Source: Acacia acuminata (lineage: Eukaryota > Streptophyta > Magnoliopsida > Fabales > Fabaceae). From it: a DNA stretch of 64,000 nucleotides. The stretch lies in the NCBI GenBank assembly GCA_019022655.1, contig JAFJYI010000095.1:434001-498000 (forward strand). The letters are read 5' to 3'. Below the pieces are notes generated by a model. It was given only the letters and a program-made list of their open reading frames with translations, was not told where the DNA came from and searched no databases. Shown here in pieces: positions 1 through 11,431 of this stretch. Both the position numbers and the translations under genes were made by a program. How positions within the stretch are numbered: the first letter of the stretch is position 1; each line of letters begins with the position of its first letter.

Positions 1-293
1 TATATGATATCAAGTCATTCAATTACATCAGGGTAGGCAAGAACTAGAATTAGGCTGTGAGGCAACTAAGTTTTGGAACAATACATTTGATTATATATTG
101 CAAGGTCGGTATACATAAGCTTTGCTTAAAATTGAAGTGTATTCTATGCTTCTTAAGATGGATACAGTTGTAATGTTTTATATTCTGTGTTAGTATCCTG
201 TTATGCACATATAGTTTTTTGTTAGAACTTTTACTTGCACAACTGGTTCCATTACCCAACTTTATCTTATTACTCAACTTTCTTATATTTTAG

Positions 294-499
294 AGCAAAA
301 GAGGAGGGTGTCTCTCGGGATCTTATTGCACAGCATCTTGGAATTCCTTTGGATAAGCTCATGTCTGTCTACCTATCCTCTCTCCTTTCCATGTTGCCTA
401 GTGGTTCTGGTTTTGCAGGTTATCCATAAAAATCTTATTGAGGAAAGTGCCATTTATGAAGCTGTAGCTGATCATTACAAGTCAATCATCAATGGTTGA
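294..499 (+). CDS. 3' end of an unidentified spliced plant gene (partial)
   Basis: Two exon-like pieces in different frames join across a short intron. The first runs from an acceptor after TATTTTAG (about 294) to about 366 and reads AKEEGVSRDLIAQHLGIPL followed by DKLMS. The second starts after TTTTGCAG at 419 and reads VIHKNLIEESAIYEAVADHY before ending in a TGA at 497-499. The acceptor at 419 is phase 0, and a phase-0 GT at 367 is available, although it is a weak donor. The amino-acid composition is protein-like and no stop falls between the chosen borders. I do not recognise the family. The rest of the gene would lie upstream of the window. It could also be a decayed fragment. Confidence 0.45.
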
Positions 500-1263
500 C
501 ATCTCTTCAACGACTTTGATTCTAATTTGAGCCTTTCTGGTAATGATTATCCATTGCATAGTTGACTTTGCTTAACCCTGTATGCATCACAGCAGTTATG
601 TTAAATGCAGACATAAGTAAAACCTTAATCTTAATGTTACTATTTCTAGTGTGTATGAGTTAAGTATAGATTAACTGATATGTAAATTAACCTATCTTGT
701 AAAGGGGTTTGTCATGAATGATGGAACCTTTATTGGGGTTTTTTTGGTGGGGGACCAGTAGTTATCTTGCAAGTATGTTACATAGTGAGAAGCCCAAGTA
801 CTTTTTTGAGCCTATAGAAGCTGAAGGACTTGATTTGGTTGCTAGGGGAATTCCGAAATGACGTTCTTGTTGTAAACCATTCATAGAAGCATAGATTTGG
901 CGTATGTTGAAATTGAATCCTATGCATTTAGATGATATGCATAGCTATGAAATGCCTTGCTGTTTCTTACAACTCTCCGACCAATAGGTTTATAAGATTA
1001 GTCTTAACTTGTTCCTATATATGTGACGAGATTTTTAGTAAAAATATGACAATATGTGAGTCTTTAATAATATTGACACAATTTAATTGGAAGTCATAAT
1101 CTTTTCAAGAATTAGGCTTATTAATTTTATTGAGAAGTTAGTTACTTCCATGTTATGATCAACTACAATGGCTAGTGTATGTATTTACCCGAAAAAAAAA
1201 AATTCAAGGTTCATGACAAGTTTGTTTTGCTGGATTGAGATGTGAAGTTTAGTGCCACCTTTA
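500..1263. other. AT-rich intergenic DNA, no gene seen
   Basis: This stretch probably holds the 3' flank of the preceding gene fragment. All reading frames are short and interrupted, and I see no repeat, RNA gene or transposon end in it. Confidence 0.5.
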
Positions 1264-1465
1264 GGGCCTGTTTGGTTTGAGGGGAGGGAGTGGGAGGAGG
1301 TAATGGAAAGGAGGATATTGACCAAATTACCATTAATAAGAAGAATATTTCTTTTTGTTGAAAGCATGTTTTTAGAATCTTGAAAAGTTTCCATGGCTAT
1401 TTAATAAAAATGAGAAAAAAGTTCTCTCTCTTCTCCCCCTCCCTCTCCCCTCAAACCAGGAAGGG
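1264..1465. repeat. Fold-back (possible hAT/MITE-like inverted repeat)
   Basis: The left arm starts at about 1264 with GGCCTGTTTGGTTTGAGGGG. The right arm at about 1433-1465 holds the reverse complement, CCCCTCAAACCAGGAAGG. The arms are G-rich and C-rich respectively and enclose about 110 bp. A GGCCTGTTTGG start is common in plant hAT and PIF-type MITEs. I could not define a target-site duplication, so the boundaries are approximate. Confidence 0.45.
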
Positions 1466-4436
1466 GGGAGTTGAGTAGTAAATATGGATTTTTGATATGG
1501 CGATAAATTAATATTTCCAATCTTTTTAGACCTCTCAATATCATTGCTCATCAATTCAATTAGCCTTAAAAAAGAAAAAAGAAAAAAAGACCGACGTGTT
1601 TGTTGAATTCAGCTACAAATTGTACCATGGTCCAAGGATGTTAAGCCCCTAGAAGCGTCAATGATGAAAACCATATTAAAATTGTGGGCTTGGAATGTAA
1701 TATTGGATTCATTTTATGTGAAATTTGGGGGCCTAGTAGGTGTTCTAACCCATATTACATTTTGCTACCAATAAATCAGAAAACAATGGCCACTTCTGTG
1801 GAAACAAGTGAAGGCAAAGCACTTTCTAATGAATAAGAAATGATTAACTGAGGACTAGCACACTTGACATTTGACTGGGTTATTTTTTTTTTTTTGGAAT
1901 TGGGGACACTTGGATACACCAACACATACCACCGCACTACTGGGTTATTTAAACATGGGTTTGTTCCCTTGTATTGTGTATGGGGATGATCTCATAGCTA
2001 GTTGGCGGTGTGTATGGAAAAGATCTTACGGCTAGCACTAAAGCTTTTTGGAAAGTCTATGGTACAAGGAATTAGTCATTGATACTGCGGTGGATATCCT
2101 AGACCTAAAATAAAAAAGAAATGATTTTCCTCTGTAGTACTTTTTTATGCCAATAGATAGCTATAATAAATACTATTTGAAAATTTGTGTATTGGGAATG
2201 TATCTTTCTTGATGGCGTTTGGATCCGGAGAAATTTTAGAATTACGAGCAATACAATTGGATCATTTTTGTAGAATAATATAACTAAAACTTAAAAAGAA
2301 ATAAGCAGCAAGGCAAAGGGTCTAAAAAGTTTGCTATTTTTTTTTTGAAAAAAAAAAAAACTTGATAATATAAATATAAACTGATAGTGATAAAATTGAT
2401 CTAGGTTATAATAACAAAAATGCATTTCACAAGGCAAGGTGTAAGATTGTGCCCATCAACAAAGAATTAGAGGCTGTTAGGCTGACTAGAATGTTTCTTC
2501 GTTTACTTCTTTTTTTTTCTTTTTTTTTTTTAAACACTTTGATAATATTGAAATATAAACTGATAGTGATAAAATTGATCTTTTTTGAGTATTTTCCATC
2601 AATAGAATGTACAGTGACAGTATAAAATCTGCATCCAAAAATCTCTAAAGCACATTTTCTTGTGGTGACATTCATTCCAAACAGAACCTGATCCTCATTT
2701 CAATTCCATATTAGTGGAGAATCAAAAAAGAATATATTTGTGTGTGTCACATTTTGTGGGCCAACAAGGTGATATTTTGATGTGGACTATACTAAATAAT
2801 AAAAATATCAATCGCCTATTGTAAATTTTGGTGGTTGGCAAGTTGAAGAAACATGTGGCTTTTGGATGTCATCAAACTTCATGAGATATTTTGAAAAAAA
2901 AAAAAAAACAAAAAAAACAAAACTTCATGAGGTATAGGAATTAGGAATTTGAATATATAAATTATTGGGGTTCAAGTTGTAGGCCATTTTTTTTTAATTT
3001 TGAACTTGATTTGGCATCAACCCCAGTTGGTTTTTAAAAGCGCTTTTTTTAAAATTTTATTTAGAATTTTATATTAAAAACCCTGAAATTTTTAATTTCT
3101 TGACCGTGATGTTTTGGTCTCTTGGGTTAGTTTGATTTGATTCGATATATATATTGCTGAACACAACATCTCATTTGGTTAGTGACCGGTTCGGGTTTAA
3201 GAACTTTGGGTCATTGAATGTATAATGAATTCATAGCTATATATAGTAAGCACCTCTAAGTATTTTTTTTTTCCTCTTTCGATGAAGCTATAATTAACTA
3301 ATCATATTAATTCTCTCAAAGCGTCTTAATTATCAGCCAAGTGATAGGAAAATAACTTACTATTAAAGGGTTATAGGTTGAGCATCTATCTAATAGGCCC
3401 ACTGGTGTGATTCACCTATCCTAGTCCTCTTAAGATCATAGAGACCAATATGTTCTCGAATCAATAATTAACTAAACTAATTTGATTAAACTTATATTAA
3501 TTAATGCAAATACGCAATTAATAAAATATTCTAACAATTTTTTCTTAAAAAAATATTCTAACAATTGGATTGCATTAATTTAGCAGATAACTGTAGCTTC
3601 ACAATAAAAACATGGGATCCAAGGGACAAGCAAGTGACTTTAGACAGTAGACAAATATAAAATGTTTCACAATAGAATATAGAAGGGAGAATTATTTTGA
3701 GGTTTTAAGGAAGAAATTTAATAACGAAAAATTCCCGATGACAAGTAGCAGTATAAACGTATTGTTATTTTTTACGTTGAAATTTATTATTGCATGTTCT
3801 TCAATTGTTATCGAACTTTTGAGTGAATAAAATCTTCCATACGACTTTTCCTAATATAAAATATATAATTTTAATATTTTATTCCACACTCAGTTCAATG
3901 AGAAAACAATATAGGATTACTGATCCCTATGGGGAAACGAGTTATATAAGGCGTGCCATAACAAATGATATAAACGCGTCAAATTGAACTAATCATAGCT
4001 TGTTTGGATTAAGTTCTCAAATATATACGATTTCAAAAACCTTAAACATGCTACTGTATTTCAAAAACAAGTATGAGTAGGACTTTGGTCAGTGGATCTG
4101 CAAGCATCTGCGTACCAGGAATGTGAATTAAACGAATCTGAGATTGTTCTGCGACTTCCTCTCGAAGAAACATGAGTTTGATATCAAAAAGACTTTGTAC
4201 GGCTCAAATTACTCTAGTTATTATTCCTCTCAGTCCTTAATACAATACCTAATTAAAAAATTTGAGTTTATTAAAGATGCTAGTTAAGTTAGTTAATATG
4301 ATCTGTTTTTTTTTTTTTAAATGAAAATCTTAATTAGCTTCATTAATTCTCTCCCTCCCTCTCTTACTTAATCATTGTTAATGAGATATTAATATGGTTA
4401 ATTTGGGAAAAACCTGATAAACATGTGAAATAGATA
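1466..4436. other. AT-rich intergenic DNA, no gene seen
   Basis: This stretch has many A and T homopolymers and no ORF with protein-like composition. A roughly 40-bp direct repeat is present at 2361-2401 and 2538-2580 (shared core ATATAAACTGATAGTGATAA). A short 17-bp duplication lies at about 3526-3564. No transposon ends could be placed with confidence. Confidence 0.5.
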
Positions 4437-4673
4437 CTACCTCTGGTCCTAATTATAAGAACTAGTTGACTTTTTTTGAAGAGATTGAGGAGTTTTAAAT
4501 AAGTTCTTAATCATTTCATATGTTATGTATCTTTAGATTATATATTAGTTTATTAGTCAAACTAATTAATTTGAAGAAAAAATTAAAAATTAAAATACTC
4601 TAAAGTAATTTAAGTAGCTTCTTTAACATTTCTAAAAAAGTCAACTAGGTCTTATAATTAGGACCGGAGAGAG
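4437..4673. mobile_element. Stowaway-like (Tc1/Mariner) MITE
   Basis: The terminal inverted repeats are clear. The left end reads CTACCTCTGGTCCTAATTAT and the right end, reverse-complemented, reads CTCTCTCCGGTCCTAATTAT; the match continues into AGTTGAC. The element is flanked on both sides by TA (4435-4436 and 4674-4675), the Stowaway target. It is about 237 bp, AT-rich inside and non-coding, as expected of a non-autonomous MITE. Confidence 0.85.
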
Positions 4674-4985
4674 TATTACATTTAGGATCAACATTAACTT
4701 TCCAATTAGGTCAAATATTAAGAACTATAAAGGTATCAAAGTATACGACAACATGATATTTGTGTTTTTGGGAATTAGAGGGGTGGACACTAATAACATG
4801 AGATTACAAGCAACATAATTGAACATGTGACTTTCCATTTATAAGGGAGCTTTCATGTCACCAAGACTATTGGTAGAGGATAAATGCGATATTAAATTAT
4901 GAGCCAAGTGCATGCCAGATATCAATTTCCTCAGCCATACAACTTGACACGTGTGGTCTCAAAAACAGAGATATATACTCTTATA

Positions 4986-5210
4986 GTGATCCTAGATATA
5001 AAACTCAATTGACTTTTTTTAGAAGATTAAAGAAGTTAATTAAATTACTTTATAGTATTTATTTTTATTTTTTCTCCGAATTAATTTATTTGACTTATAA
5101 ACTGCTATTTAATCTACTTATACACAACATATGATACGATTAAGCAACGTATTTAGCTTCTTTAATCTCTCAAAAAAAATGAACTAGGTCTTATATTTAG
5201 GAAGCGAGAG
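4986..5210. mobile_element. Second, more decayed Stowaway-like MITE
   Basis: The left arm (ATCCTAGATATAAAACTCAA and onward) is complementary to the right arm (TAGGTCTTATATTTAGGAAG). The right arm shares the motif AACTAGGTCTTATA with the MITE 300 bp upstream, so both belong to one family. The ends have drifted from the usual CTCCCTC. TA flanks both sides, but in such AT-rich DNA that is weak support. Confidence 0.6.
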
Positions 5211-7048
5211 ATAGTAGTATATTCTTAAGTTCATCATGAAGATGTAGCCGTCGTGGATTTCCGATCATCCAGATAAGAACCGTAATCTGAAAACGAGTAG
5301 CCAACAATCTCATGAGATTCTTACTTTCTTCCAAAATCAGAATCTGATAATAACCAACAATCTCTAAGAGAGGCATGGGATCTGCATAGAACTTTAATAT
5401 AAGCTATCGCCACTCAACACATCTAAATTTTGACACATCCTCCTCCCTCTTATACAAAATATAGGATGTCTTCTAGGGAAAAAAAAAAATAAAAAGAAAA
5501 TCTTTGGTTCATAATATAGTTCACATGCAAAGTTATTAATTGCCATTGTCCTTATTTATTGGTGGTACACGTTAATTGGATATCAAAAAAAGAACAGATA
5601 TATATGGGACAAATTTGAGGGGCTAATTAAGTTAATTTTTAATTTTTTTTCCCCAAAAAAATACGTGTTCAATGAATTAAATACTCTTATTCCTTGGTTA
5701 TGGTGAGCTATGGTTGAACAAACTTATATTTTAGATCAGAGGGAATATTATCAAAATAACCCAAAAACAAAAAAACAAAAACATGCAAGTCAAGTGGGTT
5801 TCAAAATTAAGGCAAGCTTTAGGAGTTGAAAAGTGGTAGAAATACTGTTCTTAATTTCCCCAATATGTTTTACCAAAATCAAGAAAAATCTTAAATCTTA
5901 TTAACTTTATTTTTAAATTTAACAACTTTTCAACTTATCCTTATTTGATATACATTATGCTAAAAATAAAAATAAAAATAAAAAATCTGTACAATAATAA
6001 ATGAAAAAGTAAAATTGCACATTCATTTAAAAGATAAAATAGGATGATAAGTGTATTTACATATTGGCTCAACTTTAGAATTTAATTGGTGGTTCTTCCG
6101 CAGTTGGCATCATGCTGGCCATGCGGAGTAATTGGCTTCCTTTGTTTATGTTATGCCTCCATTATTGTTGCCTTGTCTGTCCGTCTAATCTCTATTAAGT
6201 TTAGTCATTATATGATTAAATTTGGTTGGCAATACTTGCAAGCAAACAACACTAATTTAACACAAGTCACCCTGTAATATGTCACAAGTTAACCCCTTGA
6301 CGATGATCTCCTACGAAAAGTAGTTAACCTAATAATTAGACTGAGACTTATCTGCACATATTATTAATAATAGATTTATCTGCACATAAAAATTAAGATT
6401 TATCTAAGGGAAAATTGGGGATAAATGATAAATACCTATTTGACAAGTTAATTGGGGAATGTGACTTGAAACATTCAAGTCCTTGAGTGTCACTGGATGT
6501 GAGAGGGAAAAGACCAAATTACCTTTATTAAAAAATGGCAAAACAGAGCCTTGTTATAAATTTTTAAAAACGCCTTCTTCTCCAATCTCTAGACCGCAGC
6601 ATCGTGAGATAGTAATGCCATATGGCATATTTTGCCACACATTATGCCACATCATCTTCATCATCCTCACACAAAAAATAATAGAAACTTCTCACCGACG
6701 ACGACCAGAAACGCCTCACTGGAAGCAATCAAGATTAAAGAACCAGAGTTTTGAAATTGAAGCAAAAAATTAGACATACTTTCATCTTTTACAAAACCAG
6801 CTAGTAGATCGACTTCCACGCATCACAATCTCAGAACAAGACAAGCAAACTGACAGAAAATCTAGAAGAAATTGTGAGGAGAGATTGATGAAACCAATTG
6901 AAAATGAACAAAAAATCCAGCAACTTGAAGACTAAATCAACATAAGAGTACAAATAGGGATGAAGTTTTCCTAAAGTAAATGACTTTATGACTAAAGCGA
7001 TGCGAATTTGACGAAGATACCAGCGTTCTTTTCTCTTCCTCATCCTTC
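5211..7048. other. AT-rich intergenic DNA, no gene seen
   Basis: Short ORFs occur at 6086-6277 and 6483-6773, but neither has recognisable domains or splice context. I see no transposon ends. Confidence 0.4.
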
Positions 7049-7201
7049 GTCAAATTAAATGGCACTGAGAAAGGTAATTTGAAATTTAAGGTTATGGACG
7101 ATCATGAAGTTAAAGATGATGATGGAAATTGTGATATTGTGGAGCTCGATGCCGTGGAATTGCTGGCCGAGCACTCACAAATACACATATATATTTCCTA
7201 A
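7049..7201 (+). pseudogene. Fragment of a STOP1-like C2H2 zinc-finger transcription factor
   Basis: One open frame ending in TAA at 7199-7201 encodes a Lys/Asp-rich stretch followed by CDIVELDAVELLAEH. That segment closely resembles the region just before the first zinc finger of plant STOP1 (SENSITIVE TO PROTON RHIZOTOXICITY) proteins, where it is followed by a CxxC finger. Here the similarity stops right after AEH (about 7180) and the frame runs into AT-rich sequence, so all the DNA-binding fingers are missing. I see no start codon or neighbouring exons. It is best read as a stranded gene fragment, perhaps captured by a transposon. The family assignment is from memory of the motif. Confidence 0.5.
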
Positions 7202-7969
7202 AGTAATGAAGCACTAACTATCATATATGTTTAAGAAATGACATAACTCTGTTTCTGAAGTATCAATGCTTTGCATAGAGTCAAAACAAATGTGGAACAT
7301 GAAGCTAAAGTTTGATTATATCAGACACATCATTTACATTCCAAATTGTGCATAACTACAAGGAATCTTCTGTGCTCTATATCTCTGCTTTTGAGCTAGT
7401 AATAGAGAGGAAAACAGAGGATAATGGCTATTTAACAGGTGGTCAGAGTAGTGTTGGAGCAAGAAGCTCGAAATTACAGTGATATCAATAGGAAGAGTTC
7501 GATCTTTCTTGGAGATATATACCCTCTGCAGTCTGCACAAGAGAGAGTAAGACAATCAATCTGCCAGATCTTTTTCCACAAGAAGATTGAATCCCAAAGT
7601 ATACAAGAAACATCTTCCAAAGCTGCCAAATGGAATTTTATCCCAAATCAGTCATTAGCAGTTGCACCATTATAGTCACCATTGACAAAATATATAAATA
7701 GATATTTATGACAGAGAAAATGAATGCGATGAAGAGGGTATATATATGATATAATGAATGGAAGTAGATACGATGTGTGTTTTCTTTGCTTTACACAACA
7801 AATATTGTAAAAGTTGGAAAACACAAGCCGGAAAACCTTCAACCTATCACTCTTCACTTACTTTTCTTTGGTAGAACACTAACCTTTAATTTAAGTGGAG
7901 CTGTGAGCTTGAAGCGTTATCCTTCATACCAAAAAAAAAAAAAAAAAAAATCAATGTACTTAAAAAATA
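7202..7969. other. No gene seen; poly-A tract at the edge
   Basis: There are short ORFs on both strands (for example 7439-7675) with no recognisable family. A run of about 21 A lies at 7931-7950, just outside the transposon that starts at 7970. Confidence 0.4.
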
Positions 7970-8098
7970 GGGAAAATTACGCTCAGGTCCCAAGGAAGAG
8001 AATTAATCACAATAAAGTCCCTTGAAATCATGAAATTACACAGAAGTCCCAAGGGACCTGGTTGTAATTATTTGTGAATGTAAAATTACCATTTTGAC

Positions 8099-8240
8099 CT
8101 TCCCTCTCTCTCCTGTCTCTCTCCTCTCTCCCTTTTTCTTCTCTCTTTCCTCTCTCCTTCTTCTACTTCTCTCTCCCGTCTCTCTCCTCTCTCTCCCTTT
8201 TTCTTCTCTCTTTCCTCTCTCCTTCTTCTACTCCTCTTTC
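8099..8240. repeat. CT-rich low-complexity tract, internally duplicated
   Basis: This is almost pure pyrimidine. A block of about 70 bp (CTCTCCTTCTTCTACTTCTC and flanks) is repeated once with small changes. The minus-strand ORF over it (Arg/Glu-rich) is a product of the low complexity and not a gene. Confidence 0.8.
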
Positions 8241-8560
8241 CCGTAATCGTTTTTGTGTAAATGGGGACCATGTTTTTCCACCCTAAAGCTTGAACGATTG
8301 CTCCAATGGCGTTCACTTGAGCTACATCGTTTTGTGCAACTCAAAAGAAATATGGACTCGAAGGAAGCAAGAGAAGGACTTGTTGCCGAAAATGTTACAA
8401 TGGGCACATGAGCTTTGTCTCGAGGCTGATTCCAGTTAGCTTCCATTGACGTAAAGGGTTCGATTATGGCTTGCACTTGTTCTACTTTTATGAGATCTAT
8501 AGCGTATGTGTCTCGAGAATACGAAAAACCAGAAACATGTTTGACTTTGTACATATTGAG
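8228..8560 (-). pseudogene. Glutamate receptor-like (GLR) ligand-binding domain fragment inside the transposon
   Basis: Two overlapping minus-strand frames together read as a piece of the extracellular ANF/periplasmic-binding domain of a plant GLR channel. The first includes VQAIIEPFTSMEANW and DKAHVPIVTFSATSPSLASF. A +1 shift near 8345-8350 then leads to PYFF, an in-frame TGA, and NAIGAIVQALGWKNMVPIY, ending near NDYG. SFSATSPSL, PYFFRA and AIVQAFGW are GLR hallmarks in the same order. No ion-channel segment is present. The fragment lies between the TIRs, so it was probably copied by the element (a Pack-MULE-type event). It has at least one frameshift and one stop and is not expected to make a functional receptor. 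Confidence 0.75.
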
Positions 8561-8574
8561 GAATCTCCAAAAGT

Positions 8575-9235
8575 TTTCAAATGTTGTTGTAAATATATGT
8601 TTTTTCTGTTGTAAATATATAATTTGTTGTTGTAAATGGCCTTTGGAAGTCAAAAATAACAAATTTCGGGTTTTCAAAAGTTGTTGTTAAAATATGCTTT
8701 TTTTCTCGTTGTTAATATAGCATTTGTTGTTGTAAATAGCCTCACGGAAGTCAAAAATAACAAATTCGGTTTTCAAAAGTTGTTGTTAAAATATGCTTTT
8801 TTTGTTATTAATATAGCATTTGTTGTTGTAAATAGCCTCGGAAGTCGAAATAACAAATTCCAGGTTTTCAAAAGTTGTTGTCAAAATATCTTTTTTGTTG
8901 TTAATATAGCATTTGTTGTTGTAAATAGCCTTTGGAAGTCGAAATAACAAATTCTAGATTTTCAAAACTTCTTGTTAAAATATGCTTTTTCCGTTGTTAA
9001 TATAGCATTTGTTGTTGTAAATAGCATTTGGAAGTCAAAAATAACAAATTCTAGGTTTTCAAAAGTTGTTGTTAATATATGCTTTTCCGTTGTTAATATA
9101 GCATTTGTTGTTATAAATAACCTACGGACGTGATAGATGGAAAAAATCTAGGTTTTCAAAAGTTGTTAAAATATGCTTTTTCTGTTGTTAATATAGCATT
9201 TGTTGTTATAAATAGCCTCTAGAAGTCAGAAATAA
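8575..9235. repeat. Minisatellite, about 6-7 copies of a 94-99 bp unit
   Basis: Each copy contains GGTTTTCAAAAGTTGTTGTT, AATATGCTTTTT, TTGTTAATATAGCATTTGTT and GTTGTAAATAGCC. The GGTTTTCAAAAG word starts near 8669, 8768, 8863, 8957, 9053 and 9150. The unit is related, in reverse orientation, to the minisatellite inside the element at 12818-13709. ORFs over it are artefacts of the repeat. Confidence 0.85.
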
Positions 9236-9452
9236 CAAAATGGTAATTTTGCATTCACAAATAATTACATAGAAGCCCCTAGGGACTTCTGTGTAATTTG
9301 GTCATTTTAAGGGACCTAATTGTATTTTTTTGTCATCCTTGGGACCTGTGCGTAATTTTCCCAAAAAAATAAGTAAGAGAGAATCCTAAATCATGGCAAT
9401 CCAATTAAATAAAAGATAACTAATAATGTACCTTATCTTATATGCTTTAATG

Positions 9453-9833
9453 TCAATTATATGTGATCAAATTGTTAGCTTCTTCTGTGTATAAAAGATA
9501 GGTTACAGTCTTCTTCACCACAATATATTTATGACCAAGCTTAATTTCAACTTCCACTTCATTCCCAGGCTCCCCATTCTTCATTGGCAAAACGCTTGTA
9601 AAAATCCATGGTACCCTTTGTGAAATTATTTATTATAATACCAATGGAATGTACAGACGCCATTCTATCTTGAAGAGATGAATAGATAATGTAGAGGACA
9701 ACTCCTTTTAAGCGGCGACCAACAATTTGAGGAACTTTAAATGATACAGAAGATCCCTCATTTGCAAAAACTAGCCAATCTTGATAATTGTCTACTGGAA
9801 GAGAAAATTCAAGCCCAACATTGTTCCACCCCT
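9453..9833 (-). pseudogene. TNL locus: C-JID / post-LRR exon
   Basis: A minus-strand exon follows an acceptor ending in AG near 9834 and opens with GWNNVGLEFSLPVDNYQDW. It continues with FANEGSSVSFKVP, GRRLKGVVL, IYSS and NFTKGTMDFYKR. This is the C-terminal jelly-roll/Ig-like (C-JID) domain that follows the LRRs of plant TIR-NBS-LRR receptors and helps recognise effectors. A one-base shift near 9600 separates the YKR frame, which soon hits a stop, from the continuing frame with GNEVEVEIKLGHKYIVVKK; that frame ends in TGA at 9453-9455. It is the last exon of the receptor whose LRR and NBS exons lie just upstream. The frameshift may be real decay or a sequence error. Confidence 0.75.
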
Positions 9834-10189
9834 ACTCCAAAACACGAGTCACCCCATTCAATTGAGAACATAGTGAAAATGACAATCTAAACAAAGAAAA
9901 AGCTTTAGTGTTTAATATTTAGAAAGCAGGTCTGTCATTGGGGAAAATGGAAAATATATTGTTTGTTGTTCCACATACAATTACACACACACAAAACAAG
10001 AAATTGCTATAAGTATGATCTAGCATATTGTATATGATATTGATAAAAGCAAATTTTATATTATTGTACTTTCAACTCTAAAAAACATTTACTTGATAGC
10101 TACTGAAACATGCACAAGCAGACCAGAAAGGTATTCTGCTGATATTGGAAAGATTATGTGTATGTGGTAATAGAGAAGAAAAGATAAAG

Positions 10190-10913
10190 AGAAACAACTT
10201 TGAAATACTCTTTAGAAGGGTATCCATAGTTTTGTTGAACCACCCTACTTGAATAGTCAGAGAAGTCATCAATGTTTCTAACCTTTCCTCGTGAACTTGT
10301 TCATGGAATTCAAGTAAGGCTGGAGTATTTTGACATGAGGTTTGAGACGTGCTTGGTCTATCATTTGCTATTTCATATCTTCTTGAAAATAAAGGATGTG
10401 ATATGCCCCTAATTAAAGAAGGTAAGATCTGAAATGCTCGAGACAAGGACTTTGAATGATGTGTTGGTGACATCCAAGACAAAACAAGAGATGGAAATAC
10501 ATGCCGAGGTGATCCTTCATAACCACATATATAGACAAATGTTTAATACTTTGCAATCCCACTAACGAGGATGGAGCTTGTGCTATAGCAGTTTGAGTTG
10601 CATCCAAAGTTGTTAAAGATTCCATTTGCCCAATGTCTTCTTCTAGCTTGTCAATCTTTGAACAACCACAAATGATAAGGGTCTTCAAAGATTTCAATTT
10701 ATATATACTACTTGGGAGGTGTTTGAGGCTTTTGCGGTCCTTTAAGTTTAACAGAAGGATACATTTGAAATCACCAATTAAAGGGTGAATTATAGACAAC
10801 CATGGACAATCTTTAAGTATTAACTTTTCAAGATGTGGTATATTTGAAAAGTTAGGTGTTTCTTTTAAGTAATGAGAATGACTAAGATTGATGCATTTCA
10901 ACTCCTCCAACAA
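10190..10913 (-). pseudogene. TNL locus: second LRR exon and C-terminal linker
   Basis: The exon starts after TGAACAG at 10914 with LLEELKCINLSHSHYLKETP. It continues through four to five LRR units (LEKLILKDCPWLS, LLLNLKDRKSLKHLP, LKTLIICGCSKIDKL, MESLTTLDATQTAI). Near 10525-10532 one base of frame is lost. The next frame gives CGYEGSPRHVFPSL and SWMSPTHHS, then the conserved TSQTSCQNTPALLEFHEQVH segment that precedes the C-JID in N-like receptors. Part of the usual LRR tract between these blocks is missing. The donor near 10190 is not a strong consensus. It is part of the same minus-strand gene as the exons at 11009 and 9453. Confidence 0.75.
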
Positions 10914-11008
10914 CTGTTCAAAGAGAATAGTTTAAAATAAATAAATAGATGGAATCTGATACAAATATTTTTCAATTGTGTTTGATTCCCATAACTCATT
11001 GCACATAC

Positions 11009-11284
11009 CTGACTTTTCTTCCATACTTTCACAAGATTGCTCCACTTTAAGTCAATGGCAACTATCTTTTCTAGATTGAAGATCATTGGCATGTTTTCCA
11101 AGGGAAATCCATGCCAACAAAGCCATCTCAAATTTGTTGATAGATAATCATAATCTCCTGTAAGTTGTACGTTTACAAGTTGAAGCAAACGAAGCATCTT
11201 CATCTTCTTAAACATATCAGCACTCAAGGATGAAGAATTGTTTCTTGACATGTTTAAAGCCAATCCTTCTATGGATCTTGTTCC
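11009..11284 (-). pseudogene. TNL locus: first LRR exon
   Basis: The exon begins after TTAACAG with GTRSIEGLALNMS, the NBS-LRR linker typical of TNL receptors. It continues with ADMFKKMKMLRLLQL, LSTNLRWLCWHGFPLENMP and LVAIDLKWSNLVKVW-type LRR sequence. It ends at the consensus donor AG|GTATGTG (11009/11008). It is open throughout. The upstream exon ends in NET at 11432 and the phase-0 junction NET|GTRSIEG is as expected for the family. Confidence 0.8.
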
Positions 11285-11431
11285 CTGTTAAACGAAAACA
11301 CTTAAAAAATAAAACCTTATGGTGATTATGTTATGGAGATAATGGTTTAAGCCGAGAATTGGCAACAAAATGATAGTTATTGAAAAATGAACGAACATAA
11401 GAATAATTAGGTCAATGAGAAATTCTCTTAC

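Larger units (their letters stand above)
7970..9362. mobile_element. Long-TIR Mutator-like element carrying a captured GLR fragment
   Basis: The terminal inverted repeats are about 125 bp (7970-8095 and about 9239-9362). Both begin GGGAAAATTACGC.CAGGTCCC and both contain AAATTACACAGAAGTCCC and AATTATTTGTGAATG when read inward. The flanking 9-mers are TAAAAAATA (7961-7969) and AAAAAAATA (9363-9371), which match at 8 of 9 positions and suit the 9-bp target-site duplication of Mutator-like elements. There is no transposase. The interior holds a CT-rich tract, a glutamate-receptor-like fragment and a minisatellite. A relative with an exact 9-bp duplication lies at 12818-13709. Confidence 0.8.

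Noticed and set aside
8086..8316. Arg/Glu-rich minus-strand ORF
   Set aside because: It is a translation of the CT-rich low-complexity tract. Only its upstream edge overlaps the GLR fragment.
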